Below, piece by piece: positions 26,404 to 35,451 of a DNA stretch of 52,541 nt. A model generated the notes under the pieces. That model was not told where the DNA came from. It searched no databases and saw only the letters and a list, made by a program, of their open reading frames with translations. The DNA comes from an uncultured Clostridia bacterium (GTDB lineage Bacteria > Bacillota > Clostridia > Lachnospirales > UBA5962): positions 1 to 52,541 of the forward strand of contig CAMLLW010000009.1 in NCBI GenBank assembly GCA_946481295.1. Direction: 5' to 3'. A program made the position numbers and the translations under genes. Numbering within the stretch: position 1 is the stretch's first letter; every line of letters starts with the position of its first letter.

Positions 26404-28338
26404 TTATGACACCAATTCATCATTAACATCATACATACTTTCTATAACTTTTACAAAATTATCTTTATCATTAGCTAAAAGAAATTTTTTAGCTGATGTA
26501 AGCTTTTTATATAAAGAATCAAAATATACTATAGATTCTTCTAAATTCTTATTATTATCATTTTTAACTACTTTATGTGCGAGATCTAAATAATTTTGAA
26601 TTGAATTTAAAATATTATCTATGTCTGCTACAATATTATCTTTATTATAGTTTTCATTTTCATTAATATTTTGTTCTAATTTATCAAAATCTTTTTCTGC
26701 ATTCTTTAAAAGCTTATCAAGATTATCTTCACTCATTTTTTCATCTGTTTTTTCAGTTGTTTTTTCTTTATTTTTAAGATCGTATGATCCTTCACTACCT
26801 ATAACATCTGAGTTAAAAGTGAAATTAACATTACCTTCTTTAACAAATGCATCTTTAATTAAATCTCTTAATTCTATTAAATATCCTAAATTTTTTGACT
26901 CTTTAAATGCGTCAAAACCGTCTCCACCTTCTGCTAAGAAATCATTTGCAGCTACTCTATATACTTTATTAGGTTCAATAACTTCTCCATTATCTAATAT
27001 CATTTTTGTAACTCTATTATTTTCAGGATTTTCAGGATTATATTCTACATAAACACCAGAATATTGTATATGCCCTACAGTAGTATTAAATAAACCATGT
27101 TCAAATACTTTTTTAATTTGTTCACCTGTCATTTCATGAACAGATAATTTATTATCAAATGGCATAACATTATATATACTTTCCATTGTTACATCTCCAG
27201 CTTCAATGTTAGATCTAATACCACCTGAATTCATAAAAGCAAGATCAGCTTTTCCATATTCCATCATTTTTTCAGTTAACCATTTTCCTAAAGAACTTAC
27301 TTCTTGTTTATGTCTATCATGGTATAGTCCATTAGATAATACAGCTAAATGTTGTTCAAAAATAGGTTTTATTTGTTTCATCTGTTCATTTAAAATACTA
27401 ACCATTGTTGGATCATCAGAAAGTTCTGATTTTTTTTCATATAATTTATCTACTTTTGCAGTTTTAGAAACTATTTTATCTTCATCTTTATCATATACAA
27501 TTTCTAAATCACCTAAACCTCTGCCATAATAAATAGCTTGGGTAATAGGTATATTATTAATCTCTCCATTTACATATTGATGTGAATGACCAGTAATAAT
27601 TGCATCAACACCTTTTATGTAAGGTAAACCTTCTGCTCCTGCTTCTAAAGTTACTTCTCCTGTTTCAGGATCTTGAAAAGAGCTTATATGTGATATTAAA
27701 ACTATTATATTTACACCATCATCTTTAAGTTTTTTCACATATTCTTCTGCTACTTCTGTAGGATTCCTAAATTCAAATTTATTAACATTTGAAGGTAAAG
27801 ACTTTATAGTTGTTTCTTGTGTTGTTAATCCTATAAACCCTATTTTAACCCCATCTATATTTTTAATTATATATGGTGTTGCCCAACTCGGAATTTCATT
27901 TGTTTCTTTATCATAAATATTTGCAGATAAAAATGGTGCTCCCATATCTTCTGACCAAGTATTTAATAAATCTAATGACCAATCAAATTCATGGTTACCG
28001 ATAACAGATCCATCTAACCCAATTAGCTTAAACATATCTGTTACAGGTTTACCATGTAATAAATTACTTAAAGCTGAACCATTGAAATTATCACCCATTG
28101 ATAAAACAATAGTGTTCTTATTTTTTTCTTTTTCTTCTTTAACTGCAGTGACAAATTTAGCAGCTCCTATATTTTTATCTTCTTCACTTGTACTTAACAT
28201 TGCACCGTGAAAGTCATTAAAGGAAACTACATTTATTTTTACTTTGTCACCTGCATATGCATTGTGCGTAAAAAATGCAAAAGATGTCATTACCGAAGCT
28301 GCTAAAACTAAACTACTAATTTTTTTTGAAAATTTCAT
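26404..28338 (-). CDS. Secreted 5'-nucleotidase (UshA-like) with helical C-terminal extension
   Basis: Protein of 644 residues. Signal peptide 1-29 ends AYA. The metallophosphatase domain has NVVSFNDFHG (about 34-43), GDNFNGS, GNHEFDW, LISHISS and TGHSHQ; the C-terminal nucleotidase domain has NSGGIRSNIEAGDVT and AEGGDGFDAF. Together these remove phosphate from extracellular nucleotides and make nucleosides for the adjacent importer. Residues from about 530 form a charged helical extension (EDNLDKLLKNAEKDF and on). No LPxTG sorting signal or terminal membrane anchor is present, so it may be released or held by other contacts. The gene lies 74 bp after pdp. Confidence 0.92.
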   Translation of the reverse strand: MKFSKKISSLVLAASVMTSFAFFTHNAYAGDKVKINVVSFNDFHGAMLSTSEEDKNIGAAKFVTAVKEEKEKNKNTIVLSMGDNFNGSALSNLLHGKPVTDMFKLIGLDGSVIGNHEFDWSLDLLNTWSEDMGAPFLSANIYDKETNEIPSWATPYIIKNIDGVKIGFIGLTTQETTIKSLPSNVNKFEFRNPTEVAEEYVKKLKDDGVNIIVLISHISSFQDPETGEVTLEAGAEGLPYIKGVDAIITGHSHQYVNGEINNIPITQAIYYGRGLGDLEIVYDKDEDKIVSKTAKVDKLYEKKSELSDDPTMVSILNEQMKQIKPIFEQHLAVLSNGLYHDRHKQEVSSLGKWLTEKMMEYGKADLAFMNSGGIRSNIEAGDVTMESIYNVMPFDNKLSVHEMTGEQIKKVFEHGLFNTTVGHIQYSGVYVEYNPENPENNRVTKMILDNGEVIEPNKVYRVAANDFLAEGGDGFDAFKESKNLGYLIELRDLIKDAFVKEGNVNFTFNSDVIGSEGSYDLKNKEKTTEKTDEKMSEDNLDKLLKNAEKDFDKLEQNINENENYNKDNIVADIDNILNSIQNYLDLAHKVVKNDNNKNLEESIVYFDSLYKKLTSAKKFLLANDKDNFVKVIESMYDVNDELVS

Positions 28339-28412
28339 ACTTTACTAGCCCTCCTAAAAATATAATATATAATAATTTATTAATACTTAATTAGTCATTA
28401 AGTTATTAATAA

Positions 28413-29744
28413 TTAATATCTAATTATATTATCTTTATCTACTCTTGCATAAATGATTGGTTGTTCGTTCGGTTTTTCATTAGAAAATTCTAAAGAAGAT
28501 AATATTTTTTCTTCTGCACTTTTAGCTTTTTCTAAAGAAGAAGTATGTAAAAATGCAAGTATATCTCCTTCTTTAACAGTATCACCTGTTTTTTTATTTA
28601 AAACTATTCCAGAAGAATAATCTATTTCTTCTCCTTCAAACTCTCTACCTGCACCTAAAATACAAGATGCAATACCTATTCCTTCTACATCCATTTTAGA
28701 TATATAACCTGATTTATTTGATTTTAATTCATAACAAACATTAGATTTTTCAAATTTATCAGTATTAGTTATATAAGAAACATCTCCGCCTTGAGATTCA
28801 ACCATTTCTAAAAACTTACTAAAAGCTTTTCCACTTTCTAATGATTCTTTAGCCAATGCTTTACATTCTTCTAAAGATCCTTTATCAGAAACATATAACA
28901 TTTCAGTGGCAAGCTCTATACATATATCTATTAAATCTTTAGGTCCTTTTCCATTTAGAACATCTATAACTTCTAAAATTTCTAATGTATTTCCTATTGC
29001 ATAACCTAAAGGAGTATCCATATCTGTTACTAAAGCTACCATTCTACGGCCAACAGATTCACCTATATCTACCATAGCTTTAGCTAAATCTATAGATCCT
29101 TCTAATGTTTTCATAAAAGCACCACTACCTGTTTTAACATCTAAAACAATATTATCTGCACCTGCAGCAATTTTTTTACTCATTATGCTAGATGCAATTA
29201 AAGGAATACTGTCTACTGTAGCAGTTACATCTCTTAAGGCATATATTTTTTTATCAGCTGGAGCTAAATTACCAGATTGTCCTGATATACAAATACCAAC
29301 CTTATTTACTATATCTATAAATTCTTTTTGAGAAAAACTTATTTTAAAACCAGGTATAGATTCTAATTTATCAATTGTTCCACCTGTATGTCCAAGACCT
29401 CTTCCTGACATTTTAGCAATAGGAACACCTAAGCTTGCAACTATTGCAGATATTATTAAGGTAGTTTTATCACCTACACCACCAGTAGAATGTTTATCAA
29501 CTTTTTTACCTTTTATGACACTTAAATCTACAATATCACCTGACTTAGCCATTTCTTTTGTTAATATCATTGTTTCTTTACTTGTCATACCTTGCAAGCA
29601 AATTGCCATAAGTAAAGCAGACATTTGGTATTTAGGAATTTCTCCATTTGTAAAACCTCTGACAAAAAAACTAATTTCTTCCTCACTAAGTTCTAATCCT
29701 TGTTTTTTTGCAGATATAATATCATACATACGCATATTAAACAC
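28413..29744 (-). CDS. pdp: Pyrimidine-nucleoside phosphorylase
   Basis: Protein of 443 residues, thymidine/pyrimidine-nucleoside phosphorylase family. It phosphorolyses uridine, thymidine and deoxyuridine. Motifs: ISAKKQGLELSEEEI near the N-terminus, VDKHSTGGVGDKTTL (phosphate loop, about 82-96), the family signature KMSGRGLGHTGGTIDKLE (in parts, about 113-130) and LDVKTGSGAFMK. The C-terminal barrel-sandwich domain follows. As the first gene after the promoter it heads the nucleoside operon, and its ATG lies about 29 nt from the predicted transcription start. Confidence 0.96.
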   Translation of the reverse strand: MFNMRMYDIISAKKQGLELSEEEISFFVRGFTNGEIPKYQMSALLMAICLQGMTSKETMILTKEMAKSGDIVDLSVIKGKKVDKHSTGGVGDKTTLIISAIVASLGVPIAKMSGRGLGHTGGTIDKLESIPGFKISFSQKEFIDIVNKVGICISGQSGNLAPADKKIYALRDVTATVDSIPLIASSIMSKKIAAGADNIVLDVKTGSGAFMKTLEGSIDLAKAMVDIGESVGRRMVALVTDMDTPLGYAIGNTLEILEVIDVLNGKGPKDLIDICIELATEMLYVSDKGSLEECKALAKESLESGKAFSKFLEMVESQGGDVSYITNTDKFEKSNVCYELKSNKSGYISKMDVEGIGIASCILGAGREFEGEEIDYSSGIVLNKKTGDTVKEGDILAFLHTSSLEKAKSAEEKILSSLEFSNEKPNEQPIIYARVDKDNIIRY

Positions 29745-29779
29745 CTACTTCATAAGATTTTTCTACATTATATAAACTA

Positions 29780-29808
29780 ATATTAACATTTAAGATAGAT
29801 GTAGTCAA
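29780..29808 (-). promoter_or_regulatory. Candidate promoter of the nucleoside operon
   Basis: On the minus strand, TTGACT (29808-29803), a 17-bp spacer and TAATAT (29785-29780) preceded by TGT, an extended -10. It would start transcripts near 29773, upstream of pdp. No operator for a DeoR- or CytR-type repressor could be recognised. Confidence 0.5.
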
Positions 29809-29907
29809 TATAAATAGAAATTTGCAATTACTGTTATAATATACTGATTTTACATCTATTTTTATTATAATATATTTTATTTAAAGATATTAATTTTTAG
29901 CATAAAT

Positions 29908-29942
29908 AAAAAGCTTATAATCTAAAAGATTATAAGCTTTTT
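29908..29942. terminator. Terminator after tRNA-Ser
   Basis: A 16-bp perfect stem (29908-29923 with 29927-29942) and 3-nt loop; U run on the minus strand, so it ends the tRNA-Ser transcript. Confidence 0.85.
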
Positions 29943-29989
29943 AAAAATATTTCTACAATTCTTGTCAAATGAGAAATTTTACAAATCAA

Positions 29990-30077
29990 CGGAGAAGGGG
30001 GGATTTGAACCCCCGCGCCGCGCTAACGACCTATACCCTTAGCAGGGGCACCTCTTCAGCCACTTGAGTACTTCTCC
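29990..30077 (-). tRNA. tRNA-Ser (anticodon GCT)
   Basis: An 88-nt class II tRNA on the minus strand. The acceptor arm GGAGAAG pairs with CTTCTCC, followed by discriminator G73 as expected for serine. The anticodon loop CTGCTAA gives GCT (reads AGC/AGU). A long GC-rich variable arm is present and the T-arm has GGTTCAAATCC. CCA is not encoded. Confidence 0.96.
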
Positions 30078-30107
30078 ATAAGAATTATTAAATTTTAATT
30101 TACAATT

Positions 30108-30136
30108 ATTATACAATAAATAGATTAATTTGTCAA
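30108..30136 (-). promoter_or_regulatory. Consensus promoter of tRNA-Ser
   Basis: On the minus strand TTGACA (30136-30131), 17 bp, TATAAT (30113-30108): a perfect sigma-A promoter, starting about 25 nt before the tRNA. Confidence 0.85.
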
Positions 30137-30213
30137 GTACTTTTTTATATGATAAAGTTTATTTATAATAATAGAAAATATATATATCTATTTAAGGAGA
30201 ATTTAAAAATTTT

Positions 30214-30816
30214 ATGAATTTGTTATTAATTACATATAATTTATTACTAAGTATTTTAATAACTTTAAAATTTAAAAATTATAATTTTAAAAATTTTCTG
30301 CTATTATGTATAATTCAATATTTTTTATCTTACTTATTATTTATCAAAAGTAATTCTATCTATATTATTTATATATACAGCACACTTATTTCAATATTAA
30401 TATTTTTAAGTATATATGATATAAAATATAAGCTTGTTCCTCCTAAAATACATATACTTTTAATATTTATAGGTATAATAAATATATTTTTTAATTATTA
30501 TAATTTTTCATCTTACTTATATGGTGCATTTATAATTAGTATCCCTTTATATTTAATATCAGTAATAAAACCTAATTCTTTTGGAGGCGGAGATATAAAA
30601 TTATATTTTTCATGTGGATTTATATTAGGATATAAATTAATTTTATCTAGTTTTATAGTGACAATTATTTCGTCTGCTATCTACTGTATTATAATATTAA
30701 TATTTAAAAATAAAAATTTAAAATCTCAAATTCCATTTGTGCCATTTATAAGTATAGGTATATTTACTTCTATGTTGTATTGCGATAAAATAATAAAATT
30801 TTTATTATTTTATTAA
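30214..30816 (+). CDS. Short type IV prepilin peptidase-like protein (A24 family)
   Basis: Protein of 200 residues, nearly all membrane segments (about six). Both catalytic aspartates of A24 peptidases are visible: SIYDIKYKLVPP (about 67-78) and FGGGDIKLYF (about 125-134). The N-terminal methyltransferase domain of classical PilD is missing, as in TadV-like short forms. It would cleave prepilin-like leaders at the inner face of the membrane. No pilin, secretion ATPase or Tad gene is near. The ribosome binding site AAGGAGA is 12-13 bases from ATG, slightly far. Ends at a shared hairpin with phoU. Confidence 0.75.
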   Translation: MNLLLITYNLLLSILITLKFKNYNFKNFLLLCIIQYFLSYLLFIKSNSIYIIYIYSTLISILIFLSIYDIKYKLVPPKIHILLIFIGIINIFFNYYNFSSYLYGAFIISIPLYLISVIKPNSFGGGDIKLYFSCGFILGYKLILSSFIVTIISSAIYCIIILIFKNKNLKSQIPFVPFISIGIFTSMLYCDKIIKFLLFY

Positions 30817-30824
30817 AATTAAAG

Positions 30825-30858
30825 AAATAAAACTCCTATATATCTAGGAGTTTATTTA
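30825..30858. terminator. Bidirectional terminator between prepilin peptidase and phoU
   Basis: AAACTCCTA (30830-30838) with TAGGAGTTT (30845-30853), flanked by A- and T-rich tracts. The phoU stop lies in its right arm. Confidence 0.75.
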
Positions 30859-31538
30859 TTTTCATTATTATCTAAATTTTCTTCAAATCTTAAATTTTTG
30901 CTGTGATGACCTGTTACATAATATATAACCCATTCACAGATATTAACAGAGTGATCTGCTATACGTTCTAAGTATTTTGCAACCATTATAAAATCTATAG
31001 CTTGTTCACCATTGCTTTTATCTTCATTTATTAAATTAACTAAATCATCTCTTACAGCTACAAATAAATCATCAACAACATCATCTTGTAATATAATTTT
31101 TTTAGCTAATACTTCATCTTGATTAACAAATGCATCTAAAGATGATTTAACCATTTCTACAGTTTTAAGAGCCATTTCAACAATTAAATCAGGTTCTTTA
31201 ATAAACTTTTCATCTAATAAGTATATAGTTATTTCAGATATATCAAATGCTTGATCTGCTATACGTTCCATATCTGTTATTAATTTTAATGCTGTAGATA
31301 CTAATCTTAAATCTTTTGCTACTGGTTGATGAGATAATAAAAGTCTCATAGCAGTAGATTCTATAGATTTTTCCATAGCATTAACTCTATGCTCATATTC
31401 TGCAACACTTGCTGCAAGTTGCTTGTCCTGTATTTTTAAAGCCGTAATAGCTCTATCTATAGCAATTTCTATAAGAGTACCCATCTCTATTAAACTATTA
31501 TTTAAAGATTCTAATTCTTTTTCTAAAATTGTTTTCAT
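30852..31538 (-). CDS. phoU: Phosphate transport system regulator PhoU
   Basis: Protein of 228 residues made of two similar three-helix bundles. PhoU metal-site motifs are seen: ESTAMRLLLSHQPVAKDLRLVSTALKLITDMERIADQA (in parts, about 59-97) and, in the second half, VAKYLERIADHSVNICEWVIYYVTG. It connects the Pst transporter to the phosphate two-component system and prevents excess uptake. It is the last gene of pstS-pstC-pstA-pstB-phoU, 26 bp after pstB. Ribosome binding site GGGGGGAAG. Confidence 0.95.
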   Translation of the reverse strand: MKTILEKELESLNNSLIEMGTLIEIAIDRAITALKIQDKQLAASVAEYEHRVNAMEKSIESTAMRLLLSHQPVAKDLRLVSTALKLITDMERIADQAFDISEITIYLLDEKFIKEPDLIVEMALKTVEMVKSSLDAFVNQDEVLAKKIILQDDVVDDLFVAVRDDLVNLINEDKSNGEQAIDFIMVAKYLERIADHSVNICEWVIYYVTGHHSKNLRFEENLDNNENK

Positions 31539-31564
31539 AATAACACTTCCCCCCTTTAAAGATA

Positions 31565-32314
31565 TTAACCAAATCTTCCTGTTATATAATCCTCAGTTCT
31601 TTTATCTTTTGGCATAGAAAACATTTCAGTTGTTTTGTTATATTCTATAATTTCACCATTTAAGAAAAATGCTGTATTATCAGATATTCTTACAGCTTGT
31701 TGCATATTATGTGTAACTATAACAATAGTATACTTTTCTTTTAATTGTACAGTTAATTCTTCAATTTTTAAAGTAGATATAGGATCTAAAGCACTTGTTG
31801 GTTCATCCATAAGTAATATTTCTGGCTTTACGGCTAATGCTCTTGCTATACACAGTCTTTGCTGTTGTCCTCCTGACATTCCTAAAGCACTCTTTTTTAA
31901 TCTATCTTTTACTTCATTCCATATAGCTGCATTTTTTAAACTTTCTTCTACAATTTCATCTAATACTGATTTTTCTTTTATCCCATGTATTCTTGGTCCA
32001 TACGCAACATTATCATATATACTCATAGGAAAAGGATTTGGTCTTTGAAATACCATTCCTATATTTTTTCTTAGAGAAGATATATTATTAGTTTTATAAA
32101 TATCTTCATCTTCAAATAAAAATTCACCAGTGATTTTACAACCCTCTACTAAATCATTCATTCTATTTAAACATTTTAATAGTGTACTTTTTCCACAACC
32201 TGAAGGTCCAATAAAAGCTGTAATTTCACCTGGATTAATATCTAAATTAATATTTTTTAATGCATGAAATTCTCCATAATAGAGATTAGCATTTCTTATA
32301 GTAAACTTTTTCAT
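31565..32314 (-). CDS. pstB: Phosphate import ATP-binding protein PstB
   Basis: Protein of 249 residues, normal PstB length. It energises high-affinity phosphate import. Walker [10 protein letters not shown] (about 35-43), PstB-specific [21 protein letters not shown], signature [10 protein letters not shown] (about 143-152), Walker [14 protein letters not shown] and switch histidine in VTHNMQQA. It follows pstA after 3 bp. Confidence 0.97.
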   Translation of the reverse strand: MKKFTIRNANLYYGEFHALKNINLDINPGEITAFIGPSGCGKSTLLKCLNRMNDLVEGCKITGEFLFEDEDIYKTNNISSLRKNIGMVFQRPNPFPMSIYDNVAYGPRIHGIKEKSVLDEIVEESLKNAAIWNEVKDRLKKSALGMSGGQQQRLCIARALAVKPEILLMDEPTSALDPISTLKIEELTVQLKEKYTIVIVTHNMQQAVRISDNTAFFLNGEIIEYNKTTEMFSMPKDKRTEDYITGRFG

Positions 32315-32317
32315 AAT

Positions 32318-33136
32318 TTAATCCCTCTTTAATTTAGAAGCAATACAATTTGCTATTATATTTAATAAAAGCACTACAAGCATTAAAACTATACCTGTTG
32401 CATATGCTTTTTCCATTTCCATTCCTTGCAAAACAATTGTGTACATATATACTGCTAAAGTAGAAGAAGATTCAAATAAACTTGAAGGAAAACCTACTAG
32501 TGTACCAGCTGTTAAAGTTAATGCTGCAACTTCTCCAACTATACGTCCTACAGATAATATTACGGATGCAAGTATTCCACTTATTGCACTAGGCAAAACA
32601 ACTCGAATTATAGTTTCAAATTTTCCTGCACCTAAAGCAAAACTACCTTCTCTATAACCTTCTGGCACTGTTTTTAAAGCTTCTTCACTAGAAGAAATTA
32701 TTATTGGTAAAATCATTATAGATAACGTAAAAACACCTGAAATTATTGACCAATCCCATCCAAGCTTTAACACAAAAAATAGAAATCCAAATAATCCATA
32801 TATTATAGATGGTATACCAGATAAAGTTTCTATTGCTATACGTATTATTTTAACATATATAGAATTAGGTCTTGCATATTCATTTAAGTATATTGCACTA
32901 CCTATTCCTATTGGAACAGATATTAATAAAGTTAGTATTACCACAATTATTGTTGTAGCAAACATTGGTACTAGTGAAGCTCCCTCAGAAGCATTAAGGG
33001 AAAATAAAAATTCTGGTGTTAAACTTTTTGCTCCTTTTATGAATATGTATCCAATTATACTAAAAAAACAAATTAAAGTAAAAACAATACCAAAATATAC
33101 TTTAAAATAGTTTAAACACTGCTTAAAATTACGCAA
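32318..33136 (-). CDS. pstA: Phosphate transport permease PstA
   Basis: Protein of 272 residues with six membrane segments. PstA signatures: IYLNEYA (about 91-97), ETLSGIPSIIYGLFGFLFFV, the coupling-helix region around EEALKTVPEGYREGSFALGAGKFETI (in parts) and GEVAALTLTAG. Pairs with PstC to form the phosphate channel. Two bases separate it from pstC. Confidence 0.96.
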   Translation of the reverse strand: MRNFKQCLNYFKVYFGIVFTLICFFSIIGYIFIKGAKSLTPEFLFSLNASEGASLVPMFATTIIVVILTLLISVPIGIGSAIYLNEYARPNSIYVKIIRIAIETLSGIPSIIYGLFGFLFFVLKLGWDWSIISGVFTLSIMILPIIISSSEEALKTVPEGYREGSFALGAGKFETIIRVVLPSAISGILASVILSVGRIVGEVAALTLTAGTLVGFPSSLFESSSTLAVYMYTIVLQGMEMEKAYATGIVLMLVVLLLNIIANCIASKLKRD

Positions 33137-33138
33137 TT

Positions 33139-33987
33139 TTAGTCCTCTTTTCTATTAATAAAAATAAGTGATATATTTAAAAAAATTATTATTATAAATA
33201 ATATAACCCCTATTGAAAAAAGGGCTTCTCTTGCTAAATCTGCTGCATATGACATTTCCATACCTATACCTGTAGTTAATGTCTTTACTGGTGATAATAA
33301 ACTTGTAGGCATATTAGGATTATTCCCCGCAACTAATATAACAGCTGTAGTTTCTCCTACTGCACGTCCAATACCTAATATATATGCAGAATTTATACCA
33401 GATCTTGCTGCTGGAACAACAACATTAAAAACAGCTTCTGTCTTATTACAGCCAAGTGCTAATGCACCTTCATAATAAGATTTAGGAACTGCTTTTATAG
33501 CTGTTTCACTTAAATTTATTATAGTTGGTAATATCATTACAGATAAAATTATTATAACAGCTAATAAACTTTTCCCTGGTCCTCCAAAATTTTCTCTTAT
33601 AAATGGAGTAACTATAACTAATCCAAAAAAACCATATATTATAGAAGGAACTCCACTTAAAAGTTCTACAATTGTTTTAATAATTTTGTAAGACTTTCTA
33701 GGACAAAAAAAGCTTAAATAAATTGCACACCATTTTCCTATTCTTGATCCTATAAAAAATGCTACAATAGTTGATATTATAGTTGTAACAATAAAAGGTA
33801 AAATACCAAATTCCATTATATCTGGTTCCCAAACTGTTCCAAATAAAAATTTAAAAACACCTATTTTAAAAATAGCAGGAACTCCATTAGAAAATATATA
33901 TAATATTATTAAAAATAATGAAAATACAGATGTTAAAGCACAAGCAAAAAATAGTGATTTGGCTAAAAATTCAAATTTCTTTCCCAT
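33139..33987 (-). CDS. pstC: Phosphate transport permease PstC
   Basis: Protein of 282 residues with six membrane segments. PstC signatures: GTVWEPDIMEFGILPFI (about 50-66), VELLSGVPSIIYGFFGL, the coupling segment SETAIKAVPKSYYEGALALGCNKTEAVF (in parts) and RAVGETTAVILVAGN. Located 29 bp after pstS. Confidence 0.96.
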   Translation of the reverse strand: MGKKFEFLAKSLFFACALTSVFSLFLIILYIFSNGVPAIFKIGVFKFLFGTVWEPDIMEFGILPFIVTTIISTIVAFFIGSRIGKWCAIYLSFFCPRKSYKIIKTIVELLSGVPSIIYGFFGLVIVTPFIRENFGGPGKSLLAVIIILSVMILPTIINLSETAIKAVPKSYYEGALALGCNKTEAVFNVVVPAARSGINSAYILGIGRAVGETTAVILVAGNNPNMPTSLLSPVKTLTTGIGMEMSYAADLAREALFSIGVILFIIIIFLNISLIFINRKED

Positions 33988-34016
33988 TTTTATTTTTTTC
34001 TCCTCTTGAAAAATAA

Positions 34017-34886
34017 TTAGTTAACAGATATATAACCACTTTTAGAAACAATTTTTTGTCCCTCATCAGATAATATATAATTTATAAAATCCTTAGAAGT
34101 TTCATCTAAATTGTCAAAATTTACAGCTAATTTAAATGGTCTTGCTATTTTATATTCACCATTTTTTACTGTATTTTCTAAACATTTAAATCCATCAACA
34201 GATAAAGCTTTAACACTTTTATCTAAATTTCCAATAGAAATATACCCTATCATATTTTTTGAATACATTACGTCTGACTTTATTGCCCCTGCATTATTTT
34301 CAAAAAGAGCATCTTTAGAAATTAAACTACCCATATAAATTTTATCACCTTTAATAACTTGTTTTTTTAAATTTGTTAATTCTTCAAATGAAGCTTTTGT
34401 CCCGGAACCATTTTCTCTAGAAATTACTATTATTTTTCCATCATGTCCGCCTACTTCATTCCAATTTGTTATTTCTCCAGAAAATATCTTCTTAATTTGA
34501 TCCATAGTAAGATTATTAATATTATTATCATTATTAATTATTAATATTATACCGTCTAAAGCAATTTTTATTTCTGATAAGCCACTTTCTTTTTCTTTTT
34601 CTGTTAAATCTCTAGATGTCATAGCAATTTGGCTTATACCTTCAGATACTGACATTATGCCAGAAGATGATCCAGTTTGTTGAATTTCAATTCTAACATT
34701 AGGATCTCTCTGTCTTTCATATCCATTTTTTAAATTTTGCATTAAAGGAAATACTGTTGTAGAACCTGCAACTTTAACAATTTTCATGTTTTCTACACCT
34801 TCATTTTTATTTTTATTACTACATCCAACAAAAACAAAAATACATAATGATAATGTTAATATAAAAATACCTTTTATATACTTCAT
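34017..34886 (-). CDS. pstS: Phosphate-binding lipoprotein PstS
   Basis: Protein of 289 residues, short PstS form. Lipobox FVGC (lipidated Cys22), then a short charged linker. The phosphate-binding domain has AGSTTVFPL (about 41-49), TGSSSGIMSVSEG, MTSRDLTEKE and ISRENGSGTKASFEEL (about 155-170), which supply the Ser, Arg and Thr phosphate contacts. First gene of the pst operon; its ATG lies 57 bp downstream of a run of four 11-bp repeats that look like PhoP/PhoB sites. Confidence 0.95.
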   Translation of the reverse strand: MKYIKGIFILTLSLCIFVFVGCSNKNKNEGVENMKIVKVAGSTTVFPLMQNLKNGYERQRDPNVRIEIQQTGSSSGIMSVSEGISQIAMTSRDLTEKEKESGLSEIKIALDGIILIINNDNNINNLTMDQIKKIFSGEITNWNEVGGHDGKIIVISRENGSGTKASFEELTNLKKQVIKGDKIYMGSLISKDALFENNAGAIKSDVMYSKNMIGYISIGNLDKSVKALSVDGFKCLENTVKNGEYKIARPFKLAVNFDNLDETSKDFINYILSDEGQKIVSKSGYISVN

Positions 34887-34942
34887 CTTGATCTCCTTAA
34901 AGATTACTTTTTATTTTTAAATTCAAGTATTAAATTACAATA

Positions 34943-34986
34943 TATAAATAAAATCTAAATAAAATACATGTAAAATCTACGTAAAA
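34943..34986 (-). promoter_or_regulatory. Pho box: four tandem 11-bp repeats upstream of pstS
   Basis: Read on the minus strand, four adjacent 11-mers: TTTTACGTAGA, TTTTACATGTA, TTTTATTTAGA, TTTTATTTATA. The TTTTAY cores recur exactly every 11 bp (one DNA turn), the spacing used by dimers of PhoP/PhoB-type response regulators. The regulator gene itself is not in the window. Confidence 0.7.
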
Positions 34987-35101
34987 TATAGATTATTGAA
35001 AAAATATATTCCTTTTATTTAATATATCAAAAAATTTTGAAAAAAAACTATTGACATTTATTTTTTTATGTAATATAATACATTTTGTTGTTAACACCAA
35101 A
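34987..35101. other. Intergenic region between Pho box and tRNA genes
   Basis: AT-rich spacer between the minus-strand pst operon control region and the plus-strand tRNA promoter at 35051-35079. No ORF with a ribosome binding site is seen. Confidence 0.6.
35051..35079 (+). promoter_or_regulatory. Consensus promoter of tRNA-Phe/tRNA-Lys
   Basis: TTGACA (35051-35056), 17 bp, TATAAT (35074-35079): a perfect sigma-A promoter about 24 nt before the first tRNA. Confidence 0.88.
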
Positions 35102-35102
35102 T

Positions 35103-35175
<73 letters not shown>

Positions 35176-35178
35176 TGT

Positions 35179-35251
35179 GGGTCACTAGCTCAGTTGGTAG
35201 AGCACTGGACTTTTAATCCAGTTGTCCCGGGTTCGACTCCCGGGTGACTCA
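35179..35251 (+). tRNA. tRNA-Lys (anticodon TTT)
   Basis: A 73-nt tRNA three bases after tRNA-Phe. Acceptor GGGTCAC pairs with GTGACTC (one G:U), discriminator A. Anticodon loop CTTTTAA gives TTT; T-arm GGGTTCGACTCCC. CCA is not encoded. Confidence 0.96.
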
Positions 35252-35301
35252 TATTTTTATACATTGCCTATAACTTTAAAAAAATCCATCTATTTTGTAT
35301 T

Positions 35302-35338
35302 AAACCATAAATATTTAAAATATTTATGGTTTTTTTAT
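35302..35338 (+). terminator. Terminator of the tRNA operon
   Basis: A 14-bp perfect stem (35302-35315 with 35319-35332), 3-nt loop, followed by a run of seven T. Confidence 0.85.
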
Positions 35339-35451
35339 TATTTCAAATATTTATAAAATTATAATGATAAATATCATATTTTTAAAATATATAGATAATT
35401 TATGGAAATAATGTTATCATGTTTTTATAATTAATTAAAGGAGGATTTTTT

